Notes: a model not told the origin generated them from the letters alone. A stretch of 64,000 nt of DNA from Azospirillum brasilense (GCF_001315015.1 NZ_CP012914.1:1794501-1858500), one strand, 5' to 3'. Positions 27,044 to 36,381 are shown, counted from the first letter of the stretch. Made by a program: numbers and translations.

Positions 27044-28870
27044 ATGAATCTTCGTAACGTCGCCATCATCGCGCACGTCGACCACGGCAAGACGACCCTG
27101 GTCGATCAGCTCCTCAAGCAGGCCGGTTCGTTCCGCGAGAACCAGCAGGTCGCCGAACGCGCCATGGACTCCAACGACCTGGAGCGCGAGCGCGGCATCA
27201 CCATCCTGGCCAAGTGCACGTCGGTCCTGTGGAACGACCTGCGCATCAACATCGTGGACACTCCCGGCCACGCCGATTTCGGCGGCGAGGTCGAGCGCAT
27301 CCTCTCCATGGTGGATGGCGTGGTCCTGCTCTGCGACGCCGCCGAAGGGCCGCTGCCGCAGACCAAGTTCGTGCTGGGCAAGGCGCTGAAGCTGGGCCTG
27401 CGCCCGATCGTCGTCATCAACAAGGTGGACCGCCCCGACGGCCGTCCGCACGAGGTGCACGACGAGGTGTTCGACCTGTTCGCCTCGCTCGACGCCTCGA
27501 ACGAGCAGCTCGACTTCCCGACCCTGTTCGCCTCGGGCCGCAACGGCTGGGCGACCACGGACCTGGAGAACGGCGCCCGCGAGACGCTGACCCCGCTGTT
27601 CGAGCTGATCCGCGACCACGTCCCGCCGCCCAAGGTGGAAGAGGACCTGCCCTTCGCCATGCTGGCGACCACGCTGGAGGCGAACCCCTATCTGGGCCGC
27701 ATCCTGACCGGCCGCATCCAGACCGGCAGCGTCAAGGTCAACATGGCCATCAAGTCGCTCAGCCGCGACGGCAAGCTGATCGAGAACGCCCGCATCAGCA
27801 AGGTGCTGGCCTTCCGCGGCCTGGAGCGCGTTCCGGTGGACGAGGCGCACGCCGGCGACATCGTTGCCCTGGCCGGCCTGACCACCACCACCGTGGCCGA
27901 CACCATCTGCGCGCCGGAAGTCGCCGAGCCGCTGGCCGCCCAGCCGATCGACCCGCCCACCCTGGCGATGACCTTCTCGGTCAACGACAGCCCGCTGGCC
28001 GGTCGCGAGGGTGACAAGGTCACCAGCCGCATGATCCGCGACCGCCTGATGCGCGAAGCTGAAGGCAACGTCGCCCTGCGCGTCAGCGACACCGAGGGCG
28101 GCGACGCCTTCGAGGTGGCGGGCCGCGGCGAACTGCAGCTCGGCATCCTCATCGAGACGATGCGCCGCGAGGGCTACGAGCTGGCCATCAGCCGTCCGCG
28201 CGTGCTGTTCAAGACCGATCCGCTGAACGGCCAGCGCCTGGAGCCGATCGAGGAAGTCGTCGTCGACGTGGACGAGGAGTTCTCCGGCACCGTCGTGCAG
28301 AAGATGGCGGAGCGCAAGGCCGACCTCATCGAGATGCGTCCGTCGGGCGGCAACAAGACCCGCATCGTCTTCCACGCCCCGTCGCGCGGCCTGATCGGTT
28401 ACCAGGGCGAGTTCCTGACCGACACCCGCGGCACCGGCATCATGAACCGGCTGTTCCACGGCTACGCGCCCTACAAGGGCACGATCGCCGGCCGGCGCAC
28501 CGGCGTGCTGATCTCCAACGCCGACGGCACCGCGGTCGCCTACGCGCTGTGGAACCTGGAGGATCGCGGCCCGATGCTGATCGATCCGGGCGTTCCGGTC
28601 TATCAGGGCATGATCATCGGTGAGCACACCCGCGGCAACGACCTTGAGGTCAACGTCATCAAGGGCAAGCAGCTCACCAACATCCGCACCACCAGCAAGG
28701 ACGAGGCGGTCCGCCTGACCCCGCCGATCCAGATGACGCTGGAGCGCGCCCTGTCCTACATCGGCGACGACGAGCTGGTGGAGGTGACGCCGAAGTCCAT
28801 CCGCCTGCGCAAGCGCTACCTCGACCCGAACGAGCGCAAGCGTCACGCCCGCGCCGCCGAAGCCAGCTGA
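27044..28870 (+). CDS. typA: Ribosome-associated translational GTPase TypA/BipA
   Basis: Elongation-factor-like GTPase that binds the ribosome and supports 50S assembly and stress growth. 608 residues from ATG 27044. G-domain motifs: AHVDHGKT (10-17), RERGIT in switch [13 protein letters not shown] and NKVDRPD. EF-G-like beta barrel and alpha/beta domains follow, then the BipA-specific C terminus ([19 protein letters not shown]). It is followed by a UUCG-loop terminator and preceded by a leader with its own promoter-like and terminator-like signals. Confidence 0.96.
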   Translation: MNLRNVAIIAHVDHGKTTLVDQLLKQAGSFRENQQVAERAMDSNDLERERGITILAKCTSVLWNDLRINIVDTPGHADFGGEVERILSMVDGVVLLCDAAEGPLPQTKFVLGKALKLGLRPIVVINKVDRPDGRPHEVHDEVFDLFASLDASNEQLDFPTLFASGRNGWATTDLENGARETLTPLFELIRDHVPPPKVEEDLPFAMLATTLEANPYLGRILTGRIQTGSVKVNMAIKSLSRDGKLIENARISKVLAFRGLERVPVDEAHAGDIVALAGLTTTTVADTICAPEVAEPLAAQPIDPPTLAMTFSVNDSPLAGREGDKVTSRMIRDRLMREAEGNVALRVSDTEGGDAFEVAGRGELQLGILIETMRREGYELAISRPRVLFKTDPLNGQRLEPIEEVVVDVDEEFSGTVVQKMAERKADLIEMRPSGGNKTRIVFHAPSRGLIGYQGEFLTDTRGTGIMNRLFHGYAPYKGTIAGRRTGVLISNADGTAVAYALWNLEDRGPMLIDPGVPVYQGMIIGEHTRGNDLEVNVIKGKQLTNIRTTSKDEAVRLTPPIQMTLERALSYIGDDELVEVTPKSIRLRKRYLDPNERKRHARAAEAS

Positions 28871-28905
28871 GGCGCAAGCCTTACGGCAGGTCTGCGTTGA
28901 GATCG

Positions 28906-28935
28906 CGGGAGGGCTTCGGCCCTCCCGTTTTCTTT
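28906..28935 (+). terminator. UUCG-loop terminator after typA
   Basis: Nine-bp perfect stem CGGGAGGGC/GCCCTCCCG with loop TTCG, then TTTTCTTTT. Strong intrinsic terminator. Confidence 0.9.
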
Positions 28936-28986
28936 TCAGCAACATTGTTAGCGATTACCCTCTCGGAAACACATCCGGAGGGACCA

Positions 28987-29460
28987 ATGTCAGGGCGCGA
29001 ACACCAATACGGCACAACGGTGACCTGGACCGGCAACCAGGGAACCGGAACCTCGGGCTACAAGGCGTACAGCCGTGATCTCGAGATCACCGCGCCCGGC
29101 AAGCCGCCGATCCCCGGCTCGTCCGACCCGGCCTTCCGCGGTGATCCCACGCGCTACAATCCCGAGGACATGCTCGTGGCCTCGCTCTCGGCCTGCCACA
29201 TGCTGTGGTACCTGCATCTGTGCGCCGTGAACGGCGTCAGCGTGACCGCCTATACGGACGATGCCGGCGGAACGATGGCCGAGGAGTCCCACGGCGGTGG
29301 ACGCTTCACCGACGTCGTCCTGCGCCCCCAGGTCACCCTCGCCCCCGGCAGTGATTCCACCAAAGCCATGGGCCTGCACCACGAGGCCCACGAGAAGTGC
29401 TTCATCGCCAATTCGGTGAATTTCCCGGTGCGGGTCGAGGCGCGGATCACCGTTGGATGA
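28987..29460 (+). CDS. OsmC family peroxiredoxin-like protein
   Basis: 157 residues from ATG 28987 with GGAGGGA upstream. OsmC-type hydroperoxide reductase: the two redox cysteines lie in ASLSACHMLWYL and in HEKCFIANS, and the sequence opens with the strand-rich EHQYGTTVTWTGNQGTG typical of one OsmC subclass. Probably removes organic hydroperoxides in the cytoplasm. It is separated from typA by a strong terminator, so it has its own promoter in the 28936-28986 gap. Confidence 0.92.
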   Translation: MSGREHQYGTTVTWTGNQGTGTSGYKAYSRDLEITAPGKPPIPGSSDPAFRGDPTRYNPEDMLVASLSACHMLWYLHLCAVNGVSVTAYTDDAGGTMAEESHGGGRFTDVVLRPQVTLAPGSDSTKAMGLHHEAHEKCFIANSVNFPVRVEARITVG

Positions 29461-29465
29461 CAAAG

Positions 29466-29493
29466 AAAAAACCCCCTTCCGGATGGAAGGGGG
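29466..29493 (-). terminator. Terminator for the leftward csbD pair
   Basis: Nine-bp stem CCCCCTTCC/GGAAGGGGG (29472-29493), loop GGAT. Read on the minus strand it is followed by TTTTTT, so it ends the leftward transcript of the two small genes to the right and may also serve the OsmC gene. Confidence 0.8.
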
Positions 29494-29499
29494 CGATTC

Positions 29500-29685
29500 C
29501 TAGTCCCTCAAGCTTTTCTTCTTGATGTCGGGCTTCTCGCCCAACTCATCGAACTTCTCCTGGACGGGCTTGTCCGGGTTGCCCGAGGCCTGCCCGGTTT
29601 CCTCGATGAGCTTGTCCTCGATCCGCTGGGCGGCGTCGGACGGGGCATCGTCCTTGCGATGCCCCCGCTCTTCCGTGCCCATCAC
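29500..29685 (-). CDS. Small hydrophilic protein, unknown function
   Basis: 61 residues, strongly charged, no Cys and no hydrophobic segment (MMGTEERGHRKDD..., ...EKPDIKKKSLRD). It is coupled to the CsbD gene by an ATGA overlap at 29682-29685 and ends at an intrinsic terminator. Likely a stress-type, possibly disordered protein; function not known. Confidence 0.55.
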   Translation of the reverse strand: MMGTEERGHRKDDAPSDAAQRIEDKLIEETGQASGNPDKPVQEKFDELGEKPDIKKKSLRD

Positions 29686-29858
29686 TTGTCGCCGCGCAGG
29701 ATGTCCTTCACCTTGCCGACGACCTTGTCCATCTTGCCCTCGGCCTTGTCGGCGCGGCCTTCGTCCTTCAGCTCCTGATTGCCGGTCAGGTCGCCGGTCT
29801 GCTTCTTGACTTCGCCCTTCAGTTCCTTACCGGCACCGGTGATGCGGTCGGTGTTCAT
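29682..29858 (-). CDS. CsbD family stress protein
   Basis: 58 residues from ATG 29858 (GGAGAGGG upstream). It shows the CsbD pattern MNTDRITGAGKELKGEVKKQTG with Gly-x-Leu/Lys repeats. The family is small, hydrophilic and typically general-stress induced; the molecular function is unknown. Confidence 0.85.
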   Translation of the reverse strand: MNTDRITGAGKELKGEVKKQTGDLTGNQELKDEGRADKAEGKMDKVVGKVKDILRGDK

Positions 29859-29979
29859 GGTGCCCTCTCCTTTGATCGGTGAACGTTTCAGCGACCGTAA
29901 ACAGGGCCGCAGGAGAAACGTCACGCCTTCGCTTGTTCGCAAAGGGAGAGGGATCCGTCGCGTTCGGCGCTGTCGGACC

Positions 29980-30393
29980 TCACTTTTGGCGCAACCCCTC
30001 CTCGATCTTTCGGATCAGGGTGTTTCGCTCCTCCGGGCTGTGGCGCTCCGCGAAGCCCGAACCCCACACCGGCCCGGGCCACGCCGGGTCCGTCCTGGAG
30101 CGGGCGATGACGTGGATATGAAGCTGCGGAACCAGATTGCCCAGGGCCCCGACGTTGATCTTGTCCGGGGCAAACAGGGTTTCCAGCGTGCGCGAGGCCA
30201 GGGCGATCTCGTCCACCAGCCGGTGCTGGTCCTCTCGGGGCAGTTGGTGGATCTCCGTCAGGCCATGCCGGGCGGGAACCAGGATCAGCCACGGCCACAC
30301 CCGATTGTCCATCAGCAGAACGCGGCACAGCGGCCATTCGGCGATCGGGGCGGTGTCAGCCTGCAAACGGTCGTGCAGATGGAACATCATCAT
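29980..30393 (-). CDS. HIT family hydrolase
   Basis: 137 residues from the first of three adjacent ATGs. Histidine-triad nucleotide hydrolase: the active-site segment reads VPQLHIHVIARSRTDPAWP, with Gln in place of the first His of the triad, as is usual in this bacterial subfamily (unlike classical HINT). Preceded by ILVPARHGLTEIHQL. Likely acts on dinucleoside polyphosphates or AMP conjugates; substrate unproven. Its stop lies 121 bp upstream of the CsbD start. Confidence 0.88.
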   Translation of the reverse strand: MMMFHLHDRLQADTAPIAEWPLCRVLLMDNRVWPWLILVPARHGLTEIHQLPREDQHRLVDEIALASRTLETLFAPDKINVGALGNLVPQLHIHVIARSRTDPAWPGPVWGSGFAERHSPEERNTLIRKIEEGLRQK

Positions 30394-30819
30394 GGGGTCC
30401 CGTGTCTTCCCTTCGGCTCGCAAGGATTCTGTTAGAGCACTCGGGGGATGAAAACGCCCATCTGGTGCGTTCGTCCAGTGGGGATTACCGCCACCGCGGG
30501 GCTGGCTGACGGCGCGTCGGAGTGGGACTGGTTGCGGGACTGGGAAAAATGTATAAACTGCCGCACGATCTTTATTCGGTCCGGTGATGTTCCGGTCGGT
30601 GGCGTTCGGTCTTCCGGCTTATACGGATCGCGCGGCGGATTGAGGCGTGTCCTGCAACCAGGGTGGTGGGTACGGGTGTTCGGTCCGAAGACGGTGTCGG
30701 GGCGGCGAGTCCCCCTGCGCGCCGATCCGGTTGAACCCCTTCGCTGAATTGAAAGATGCCCGGCCGGGGCGGACAGAGCCAGGACGGCCGGCAGACGTTT
30801 GGGACAAAGAAAGACGGTC
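30394..30819. other. 426-bp intergenic region before the beta-glucan synthase-like gene
   Basis: Divergent spacer between the HIT gene (minus) and the GH17-GT2 gene (plus). I see no convincing gene or structured RNA. It must hold both promoters; the AT-rich patch near 30545-30580 is a possible site, but I cannot assign -35/-10 boxes. Confidence 0.4.
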
Positions 30820-33429
30820 ATGCGCAAGTCGACGATCGCGGCTCTTCTTCTCGTGATCCTGGGCAACATCGGAGTCTGGGCGCTGTGGAACCGCCCGGTC
30901 GCCGAACGGTCCTGGGGCGGCGCCATCAGCGGCGTCGGCTACACGCCCTTCCACCCGGACAAGAGCCCGTCCAAGGGCGACAAGGCCTCCGCGGAGGACA
31001 TCGAGAAGGACATGAAGGCCCTGGAGGGGTCGGTCAAGGGCGTGCGCATCTACTCCACCACCGACGGGTCGGAGCAGACGGCGCCCATCGCCCGCAAGTA
31101 CGGGATTCCGATCACCGCGGGCGCCTGGATCGCCGGCAAGCCGGAGATCGACGAGCCGGAGATCAACGGCCTGATCAAGCTGGCGCGCGACAACAACAAC
31201 GTCCGCCGCGTCCTGGTCGGCAACGAGGCGATCCTGCGCGCCGACGTCACCGTTCCGCAGGCCATCGAATACATCAAGCGTGTGAAGAAGAAGGTCAACG
31301 TCCCGGTCTCCACCGCGGAGCCGTGGCACGTCTGGCTGGAGCATCCCGAACTGGCCGACGCGGTGGACTTCCTGGCCGTCCACCTGCTGCCCTACTGGGA
31401 AGGCGTGCCCGCCGACCAGTCGGTCGATTACGCCATGTTCCGCTACAACGAGCTGAAGACCAAGTTCCCGAACAAGCACATCCTGATCTCGGAAATCGGC
31501 TGGCCGGCGGACGGCCCGTGGCGTCGCGGCGCCGAGGCAAGCCAGGTCAACCAGGCCAAGTTCATCCGCACCTTCCTGAACGTCGCGGCGCAGAACAAGC
31601 TCGACTATTTCATCATGGAGGCCTTCGACCAGCCCTGGAAGCGGGAGATCGAAGGCACCGCCGGCACCAGCTGGGGCCTGTGGGACGCGTGGCGCAAGCC
31701 GAAATTCCCGATGATCGGCGAGGTGACGGAGCTGCGGAACTGGCCGCTGCTCTGCGGCATCTCGATCGCGGTGGGCTTCCTGCCGCTCGTCTTCTTCCTG
31801 TGGCGCCGCGGCGGCGACCTGAAGTTCGGCGGGCAGATCTTCTACGGCGCGATGATCCAGGGCGTGTCGTCGGTGCTGGTCTTCACCTTCACCGCGGCCA
31901 GCGTCGCCGGCCTCGCCACCACCACCGAAATCGCCTGGGGCATCCTGGTCTTCTGCCAGCTCGTCCTGCTCGCCGTCATGCTGATTGACGGGCTGGAGCT
32001 GACCGAGGTCGTCTGGCAGGACCGCTTCAAGCGCAAGTTCCAGCCCTGCTCGGCCGCGCCCCTGCCCAACGCGCCGAAGGTGTCCATCCATGTGCCCTGC
32101 TACAACGAGCCGCCGCACATGGTCATGGAGACTCTGGACGCGCTGGCCCGGCTGGACTACCCGAACTACGAGGTCCTGCTGCTCGACAACAACACCAAGG
32201 ACCCGGCGGTGTGGCGCCCGGTCGAGGAGTACTGCCGCAAGCTGGGGCCGAAGTTCCGCTTCTTCCACCTGGACAACTGGCCGGGCTTCAAGGCTGGTGC
32301 GCTGAACTTCGGCCTCGCCCAGACGGCGCCGGACGCCCAGCACATCGCCGTCATCGACAGCGACTATCAGGTCCATCCCGACTGGCTGAAGGCGACCATT
32401 CCCCACTTCAATCGGCCGGAGGTTGGCTTCGTGCAGTCCCCTCAGGACTACCGGGACTGGAGCCACGATCTGTTCCAGCGGATGATCAACTGGGAATACG
32501 CCGGCTTCTTCCACATCGGCATGATCCAGCGCAACGAGCGCAACGCGATCATCCAGCACGGCACCATGACCATCATCCGCAAGTCGGCGCTGGAGGAGGT
32601 CGGCCGCTGGGGCGAGTGGTGCATCACCGAGGACGCCGACCTCGGCCTGCGCCTGTTCGAACACAAATACGAGGCCGTCTATATGCCGGAGAGCTACGGC
32701 AAGGGCCTCGTCCCCGACAGCTTCTCCGCCTACAAGACGCAGCGCTTCCGCTGGGCCTACGGCGCCGTTCAGATCCTCAAGCACCACTGGCGCGACCTGC
32801 TGCCGGGCGGCCCGCGCCTGACCGCCGGCCAGAAGTACCACTTCATCACCGGCTGGCTGCCCTGGTTCGCCGATGCCGCCCACATGATCTTCGGCATCGC
32901 CGGCATCATCTGGTCGCTCGGCCTGCTGGCCTTCCCTAAGTATTTCGAGTTCCCGCCCAGCGTCTTCATGATTCCGACGCTCAGCGTCTTCGCCTTCAAG
33001 GTCGGCGCCTCGCTCTGGCTGTACGAGGCGCGGGTGAAGTGCGGCTTCTGGGACAAGGTGGGCGCGGCCATCGCCGGCATGGCGCTGACCCACACGGTGG
33101 GCCGCGCCATGTGGCTCGGCATGTTCACCTCCGGGCGCCCCTTCGTCCGCACCCCAAAGTGCGAAAACCAGCCGGCGCTGATGCAGGCCTTCCTGATGGC
33201 ACGGGAGGAGATCGCGCTGCTGATGGGCCTATGGGGCGCCGCCCTGGCCATCGTGCTGGTGTTCGGCCACGAGAACCGCGACGCCTTCATGTGGTCGGGC
33301 CTGCTGGTCGTGCAGTCCCTGCCCTACTTGTCGGCCTTCATCACCGCGCTGATCAACGCCTTCCCGAACATCGGGCTGGGCAAGCAGCGGCCGGAGCCCA
33401 CGGAAGCCGCCAAGGCCGGGGCGGACTGA
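30820..33429 (+). CDS. GH17-GT2 fusion, NdvB-like cyclic beta-glucan synthase
   Basis: 869-residue membrane protein joining a glycoside hydrolase 17-like domain to a GT2 glycosyltransferase. An N-terminal membrane helix (4-22) leads into the GH17 domain (about 35-295), which keeps both catalytic glutamates (Glu136 in VGNEAILR, Glu225 in ISEIGWPADG). Two helices follow, then GT2 (about 415-640) with SDYQVHP, ITEDADLGLR and QRFRWAYG, and several C-terminal helices. This layout matches bradyrhizobial NdvB, which makes cyclic beta-1,3/1,6-glucans. I infer periplasmic cyclic or capsular beta-glucan. The start at 30820 follows a purine-rich stretch; an ATG at 30799 is possible. Confidence 0.85.
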   Translation: MRKSTIAALLLVILGNIGVWALWNRPVAERSWGGAISGVGYTPFHPDKSPSKGDKASAEDIEKDMKALEGSVKGVRIYSTTDGSEQTAPIARKYGIPITAGAWIAGKPEIDEPEINGLIKLARDNNNVRRVLVGNEAILRADVTVPQAIEYIKRVKKKVNVPVSTAEPWHVWLEHPELADAVDFLAVHLLPYWEGVPADQSVDYAMFRYNELKTKFPNKHILISEIGWPADGPWRRGAEASQVNQAKFIRTFLNVAAQNKLDYFIMEAFDQPWKREIEGTAGTSWGLWDAWRKPKFPMIGEVTELRNWPLLCGISIAVGFLPLVFFLWRRGGDLKFGGQIFYGAMIQGVSSVLVFTFTAASVAGLATTTEIAWGILVFCQLVLLAVMLIDGLELTEVVWQDRFKRKFQPCSAAPLPNAPKVSIHVPCYNEPPHMVMETLDALARLDYPNYEVLLLDNNTKDPAVWRPVEEYCRKLGPKFRFFHLDNWPGFKAGALNFGLAQTAPDAQHIAVIDSDYQVHPDWLKATIPHFNRPEVGFVQSPQDYRDWSHDLFQRMINWEYAGFFHIGMIQRNERNAIIQHGTMTIIRKSALEEVGRWGEWCITEDADLGLRLFEHKYEAVYMPESYGKGLVPDSFSAYKTQRFRWAYGAVQILKHHWRDLLPGGPRLTAGQKYHFITGWLPWFADAAHMIFGIAGIIWSLGLLAFPKYFEFPPSVFMIPTLSVFAFKVGASLWLYEARVKCGFWDKVGAAIAGMALTHTVGRAMWLGMFTSGRPFVRTPKCENQPALMQAFLMAREEIALLMGLWGAALAIVLVFGHENRDAFMWSGLLVVQSLPYLSAFITALINAFPNIGLGKQRPEPTEAAKAGAD

Positions 33430-33449
33430 CCGCCCCCATCGGAGCGCGA

Positions 33450-33490
33450 CATGAAGAGAGCCCCACCACCCCGGCGGGGCTCTCTTCATG
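33450..33490 (+). terminator. Hairpin after the GH17-GT2 gene
   Basis: Perfect 15-bp stem CATGAAGAGAGCCCC/GGGGCTCTCTTCATG with an 11-nt loop, 21 bp past the stop. No U tract, so termination is likely but not certain. Confidence 0.6.
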
Positions 33491-33518
33491 TCGGCCTTTC
33501 GATGTTGCGTCCGTCCTT

Positions 33519-33803
33519 TCAGTCCCGGGAACCGCCGTCCACCATCTGCCCGACCCCGACATGAGCCGACGCGGGATGGGCGGCGTTCACCTGGATCATC
33601 AGGCGTTCGACGATTTGCAGCGCCAGGCGGTGCAGATTCGGGTCTTCGCCATTTGGGTCGCGATTTTGATGGGCGGCGGCGGCGTCTTCGAGCGCAGCAT
33701 GCGCCTCTTCGAGCCGTAAAACGCCGCGTTCCACCAATGCGAGCATAAGGGATTCACAAATCGAGAGGGCAGCCAGTCCCGCCGCATCCCGCTCCGCCGC
33801 CAT
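33519..33803 (-). CDS. Small conserved helical protein, unknown function
   Basis: 94 residues, no signal peptide. The helical first half (ALSICESLMLALVERGVLRLEEAHAALEDA) is followed by a hydrophilic spacer and a second helix (HRLALQIVERLMIQVNA). I recognise no family. It lies alone between two plus-strand genes. Confidence 0.6.
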   Translation of the reverse strand: MAAERDAAGLAALSICESLMLALVERGVLRLEEAHAALEDAAAAHQNRDPNGEDPNLHRLALQIVERLMIQVNAAHPASAHVGVGQMVDGGSRD

Positions 33804-33920
33804 GCCGCCCCCCGCACTGATCTGTTACCACTGACGGCCGTCCAAAACCCCATACGGCCAATGCCACCAACAGTTTTGTATATGATCCCTCACCTGTCCG
33901 GTCGAGAAAATCTGATCCCC

Positions 33921-33931
33921 ATTAACCTATG
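33921..33931 (+). repeat. 11-bp motif ATTAACCTATG, repeated at 34876-34886
   Basis: The same 11 bases occur upstream of the Crp/Fnr gene (113 bp before its ATG) and upstream of the receiver gene (188 bp before its ATG). Possible shared regulatory half-site. Confidence 0.4.
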
Positions 33932-34043
33932 TTATAGATGGTTTTATCGTTTGGCTTAATCGTTCGAGGCCGCCCGGAATTGGGCTGGCAGTGGCACTCG
34001 CTTCGGGGCCATAACAATTGGACGATCAAAGGCTGGAACAGAA

Positions 34044-34838
34044 ATGACCCGCGCCCAGGCCAACATACCGTCATCTCCACTGGGGCGCAAGATAACGAGT
34101 TACATGAGCCTGACAGATGAGGAGAAGAGTTTCCTCAACGAGTTAGAGCGCAATGTTACCCGGCACGGTTCGCGATCCGATCTTCTTCAGCAGGGCGAAC
34201 GCTACGGTTGCGTGCGCGTGATGCGCAAAGGCTGGGCAATCCGTCACAAGGCGCTTCCCGACGGGCGGCGGCAGGTCGTCAATTTTGTCCTGCCCGGGGA
34301 CATCATCGGTTTTTACTGCAACCTGTTCGAGACGGCGGACCATGGCGTCACCACCCTGACTCCAGCCGAAGTCGCCAACTTCCAGCCGGAACGAATCATC
34401 GAACTGTTCAAGCTCTTCCCCCGTCTGGCCGCCGCTCTCGCTTGGTCGGGTGCCAAGGAAGAGGCGATCATTGCCGAACGTCTGCTCAGCGTCGGACGCC
34501 GCACCGCGTTGGAGCGCACCGCCCACCTGATCGTCGAGCTGCTGCGGCGGTTGAGCATCGTCGGGCTGGTCGAGGAGGGGCGCTTCACCCTGCCGGTCAC
34601 CCAGGAAATCCTGGCCGACGCGCTGGGCCTCAGCATCGTTCACATCAACCGGACGCTCCGCCGTCTGCGCGACATCGGACTGATCGATCTGGCGGGCCAA
34701 CAGATCACCGTCCACGACGTGAAGCAACTCTCTTCCGTCGGGCAATTCGATGAGCTGTACCTGCACCTGATCCAGGCACCGAAGCAGCTGGAGCATGCGC
34801 TGGACGCCAAGGCCGACCGCAAGCGCGCGGGCGACTGA
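34044..34838 (+). CDS. Crp/Fnr family transcriptional regulator
   Basis: 264 residues: a cyclic-nucleotide-binding-like beta barrel (about 25-140) and a winged-helix DNA-binding domain with recognition segment TQEILADALGLSIVHINRTL. The four-cysteine cluster of oxygen-sensing FNR is absent, and the phosphate-binding cassette motif of cAMP-binding CRP is not recognisable, so the signal is unknown. A repeated ATTAACCTATG lies upstream. The target may include the neighbouring receiver gene, but this is only suggested by adjacency. Confidence 0.9.
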   Translation: MTRAQANIPSSPLGRKITSYMSLTDEEKSFLNELERNVTRHGSRSDLLQQGERYGCVRVMRKGWAIRHKALPDGRRQVVNFVLPGDIIGFYCNLFETADHGVTTLTPAEVANFQPERIIELFKLFPRLAAALAWSGAKEEAIIAERLLSVGRRTALERTAHLIVELLRRLSIVGLVEEGRFTLPVTQEILADALGLSIVHINRTLRRLRDIGLIDLAGQQITVHDVKQLSSVGQFDELYLHLIQAPKQLEHALDAKADRKRAGD

Positions 34839-35073
34839 TTACAGTCTCCCATCCCCTTCGATATCCCTCCTTCCGATTAACCTATGACAATGCACCGGCG
34901 AGAGGCTCGATATAGAATCTAAATTACCTGCTCGGATAATTGAGCAGATCGACCACCGAGCGGACAGCCGCCATCCCGGGACGGCTTCTCAAGACAGGCC
35001 GGACGGAGGGCATCGGGCGACCGGCTTCGCCGTCCTGCTGTTCACTGGTCCACCGCTGTTCATTGGATAACGC

Positions 35074-35487
35074 ATGACCGACGCCCTCCTCGCTGGCCGA
35101 TCCGCAAGCTCCGGCACGTTGACCGTCGCCCTTCTCGAGGACGACATGGTGTTGTGCCTGTGCATGGAAACCCTGTTCGAGGATTGGGGAATGCTGCTGG
35201 TCAGCGCCCCGACTCCTACCGCTCTTCTGGATGCGCTGAACGGCGGGGCCCTCCCCGACATCCTGGTCTCCGACTATCATCTGGGACGGCACGGCAAAGC
35301 GCCGGAATCGATAAGGGCGGTGCTGGCGGAAATCGGCTCCGCCCTCCCCGTCATCATCACCACCGGCGACGAGTCCGCGGGCACCCAGGCGGACATTCGT
35401 GCCGCGGGCTGGCATTTCCTTCCCAAGCCCTACGATCCTGAATCGCTTCGCGCCCTGATCCTGACCGTCCTGGGGCGGGCGGGCTGA
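35074..35487 (+). CDS. Stand-alone response-regulator receiver protein
   Basis: 137 residues, one CheY-like receiver domain and no output domain. The acidic pocket is Glu22-Asp23-Asp24, the phosphorylated Asp is Asp67 in VSDYHL, the switch Thr is Thr97 in ITTGD, and the Lys is Lys118 in PKPYD. No kinase is adjacent. It sits between two Crp/Fnr genes, so a phosphorelay feeding one of them is possible, but not shown. Confidence 0.93.
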   Translation: MTDALLAGRSASSGTLTVALLEDDMVLCLCMETLFEDWGMLLVSAPTPTALLDALNGGALPDILVSDYHLGRHGKAPESIRAVLAEIGSALPVIITTGDESAGTQADIRAAGWHFLPKPYDPESLRALILTVLGRAG

Positions 35488-35511
35488 TCCCCGTTTCCGC
35501 GTCCAGCACCA

Positions 35512-36219
35512 TCAGACGCCGGCCCGGACGTCCTCCACCAACGCTTCCAACCGGCACAGGTCGCGGACGACCAGCGCGTCGGCCCGCCGCTCCACCAGCC
35601 CATCGCGTGCGAGATCGTTCAGCACGCGGGAGACCGTTTCCCGGGCGGTGCTGACCCGGCTGGCGATGTCGGCGTGCACGGGGATCGGAGCGATCACAGC
35701 CGTCCCCCCTTCCATCCGTCCTCGCTTGGCAAGCCGCAGCAATTCGGCGTGGACACGGTTGTTGGCGCCCAGCGTGGACAGTTCCATCACCCGGTCGGTG
35801 GCGATGCGTACGACCCGGCACAGCCGCCTCATCACCGCCATGGCAAGGTCCGGATGACCAGACACCAGATCCTGAAAGGGTCGGGGCGCCAGAAAGGCGA
35901 TCAGAGTCCCCTCCTCCAGCGCCACCGCGGAGGCCGAACGGGGAAGTCCGTCGATGGCTGCCATCTCGCCCAGGAAACCGCCGGCCTCGATGTCATCGAA
36001 GCTGATTTCGCGGCCTGTCGGGGAATGGCTCAGCACCCGCACGCGGCCATCGACCACCAGCGCCACATCCCGCGATTCTCCCTGATGGTCGATGATCTGC
36101 TCGTTCGCGTGGAAGCGGCGCCAGCGGCACTGGCGCGCCACGGCGGCGCGCTCCTCCGCGGACAGCGGGCTCAGCAGCGTGATTCCATCCAGCCGGGAAG
36201 GTCCAGCGTCGGCAGGCAC
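35512..36219 (-). CDS. Crp/Fnr family transcriptional regulator (second copy)
   Basis: 235 residues from a GTG at 36219 with AAAAGGATG upstream. cNMP-binding-like domain (about 12-130, including GGFLGEMAAIDGLPRSASA, a plausible cAMP cassette) and a winged-helix domain (IASRVSTARETVSRVLNDL). The cassette looks closer to classic CRP (GE..L/M..G.PRSA) than in its neighbour. No FNR cysteine cluster. It faces the receiver gene, with convergent 3' ends 24 bp apart. Confidence 0.9.
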   Translation of the reverse strand: MPADAGPSRLDGITLLSPLSAEERAAVARQCRWRRFHANEQIIDHQGESRDVALVVDGRVRVLSHSPTGREISFDDIEAGGFLGEMAAIDGLPRSASAVALEEGTLIAFLAPRPFQDLVSGHPDLAMAVMRRLCRVVRIATDRVMELSTLGANNRVHAELLRLAKRGRMEGGTAVIAPIPVHADIASRVSTARETVSRVLNDLARDGLVERRADALVVRDLCRLEALVEDVRAGV

Positions 36220-36315
36220 GGGGTCGCATCCTTTTCTGACAACCGCCCTCAAGCGCAACGCGGAGCATAGCCGGACCTGCGCAAAGGTGGAACCGCCTCC
36301 CTCCAACGGGTGCCG

Positions 36316-36330
36316 CTAACGTCCCGTTAA
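36316..36330 (+). promoter_or_regulatory. CtrA-type box CTAA-N7-TTAA
   Basis: CTAACGTCCCGTTAA, one base from the CtrA consensus, lies 51 bp before the next ATG. It shares most of its core with the perfect box at 18070-18084. Confidence 0.45.
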
Positions 36331-36381
36331 CCCTGAAAGCGGCAGAACGGACGGGACGCGCCCACCGGAATTGAGAGAGCC

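Noticed and set aside
26900..28945. Open frame of 681 codons on the minus strand
   Set aside because: Antisense to typA, with no recognisable domain.
30619..33093. Open frame of 824 codons on the minus strand
   Set aside because: Antisense to the GH17-GT2 gene and lacking any motif.
34044..34838. FNR-type oxygen sensing by the first Crp/Fnr protein
   Set aside because: The N-terminal cysteine cluster needed for a [4Fe-4S] centre is missing.
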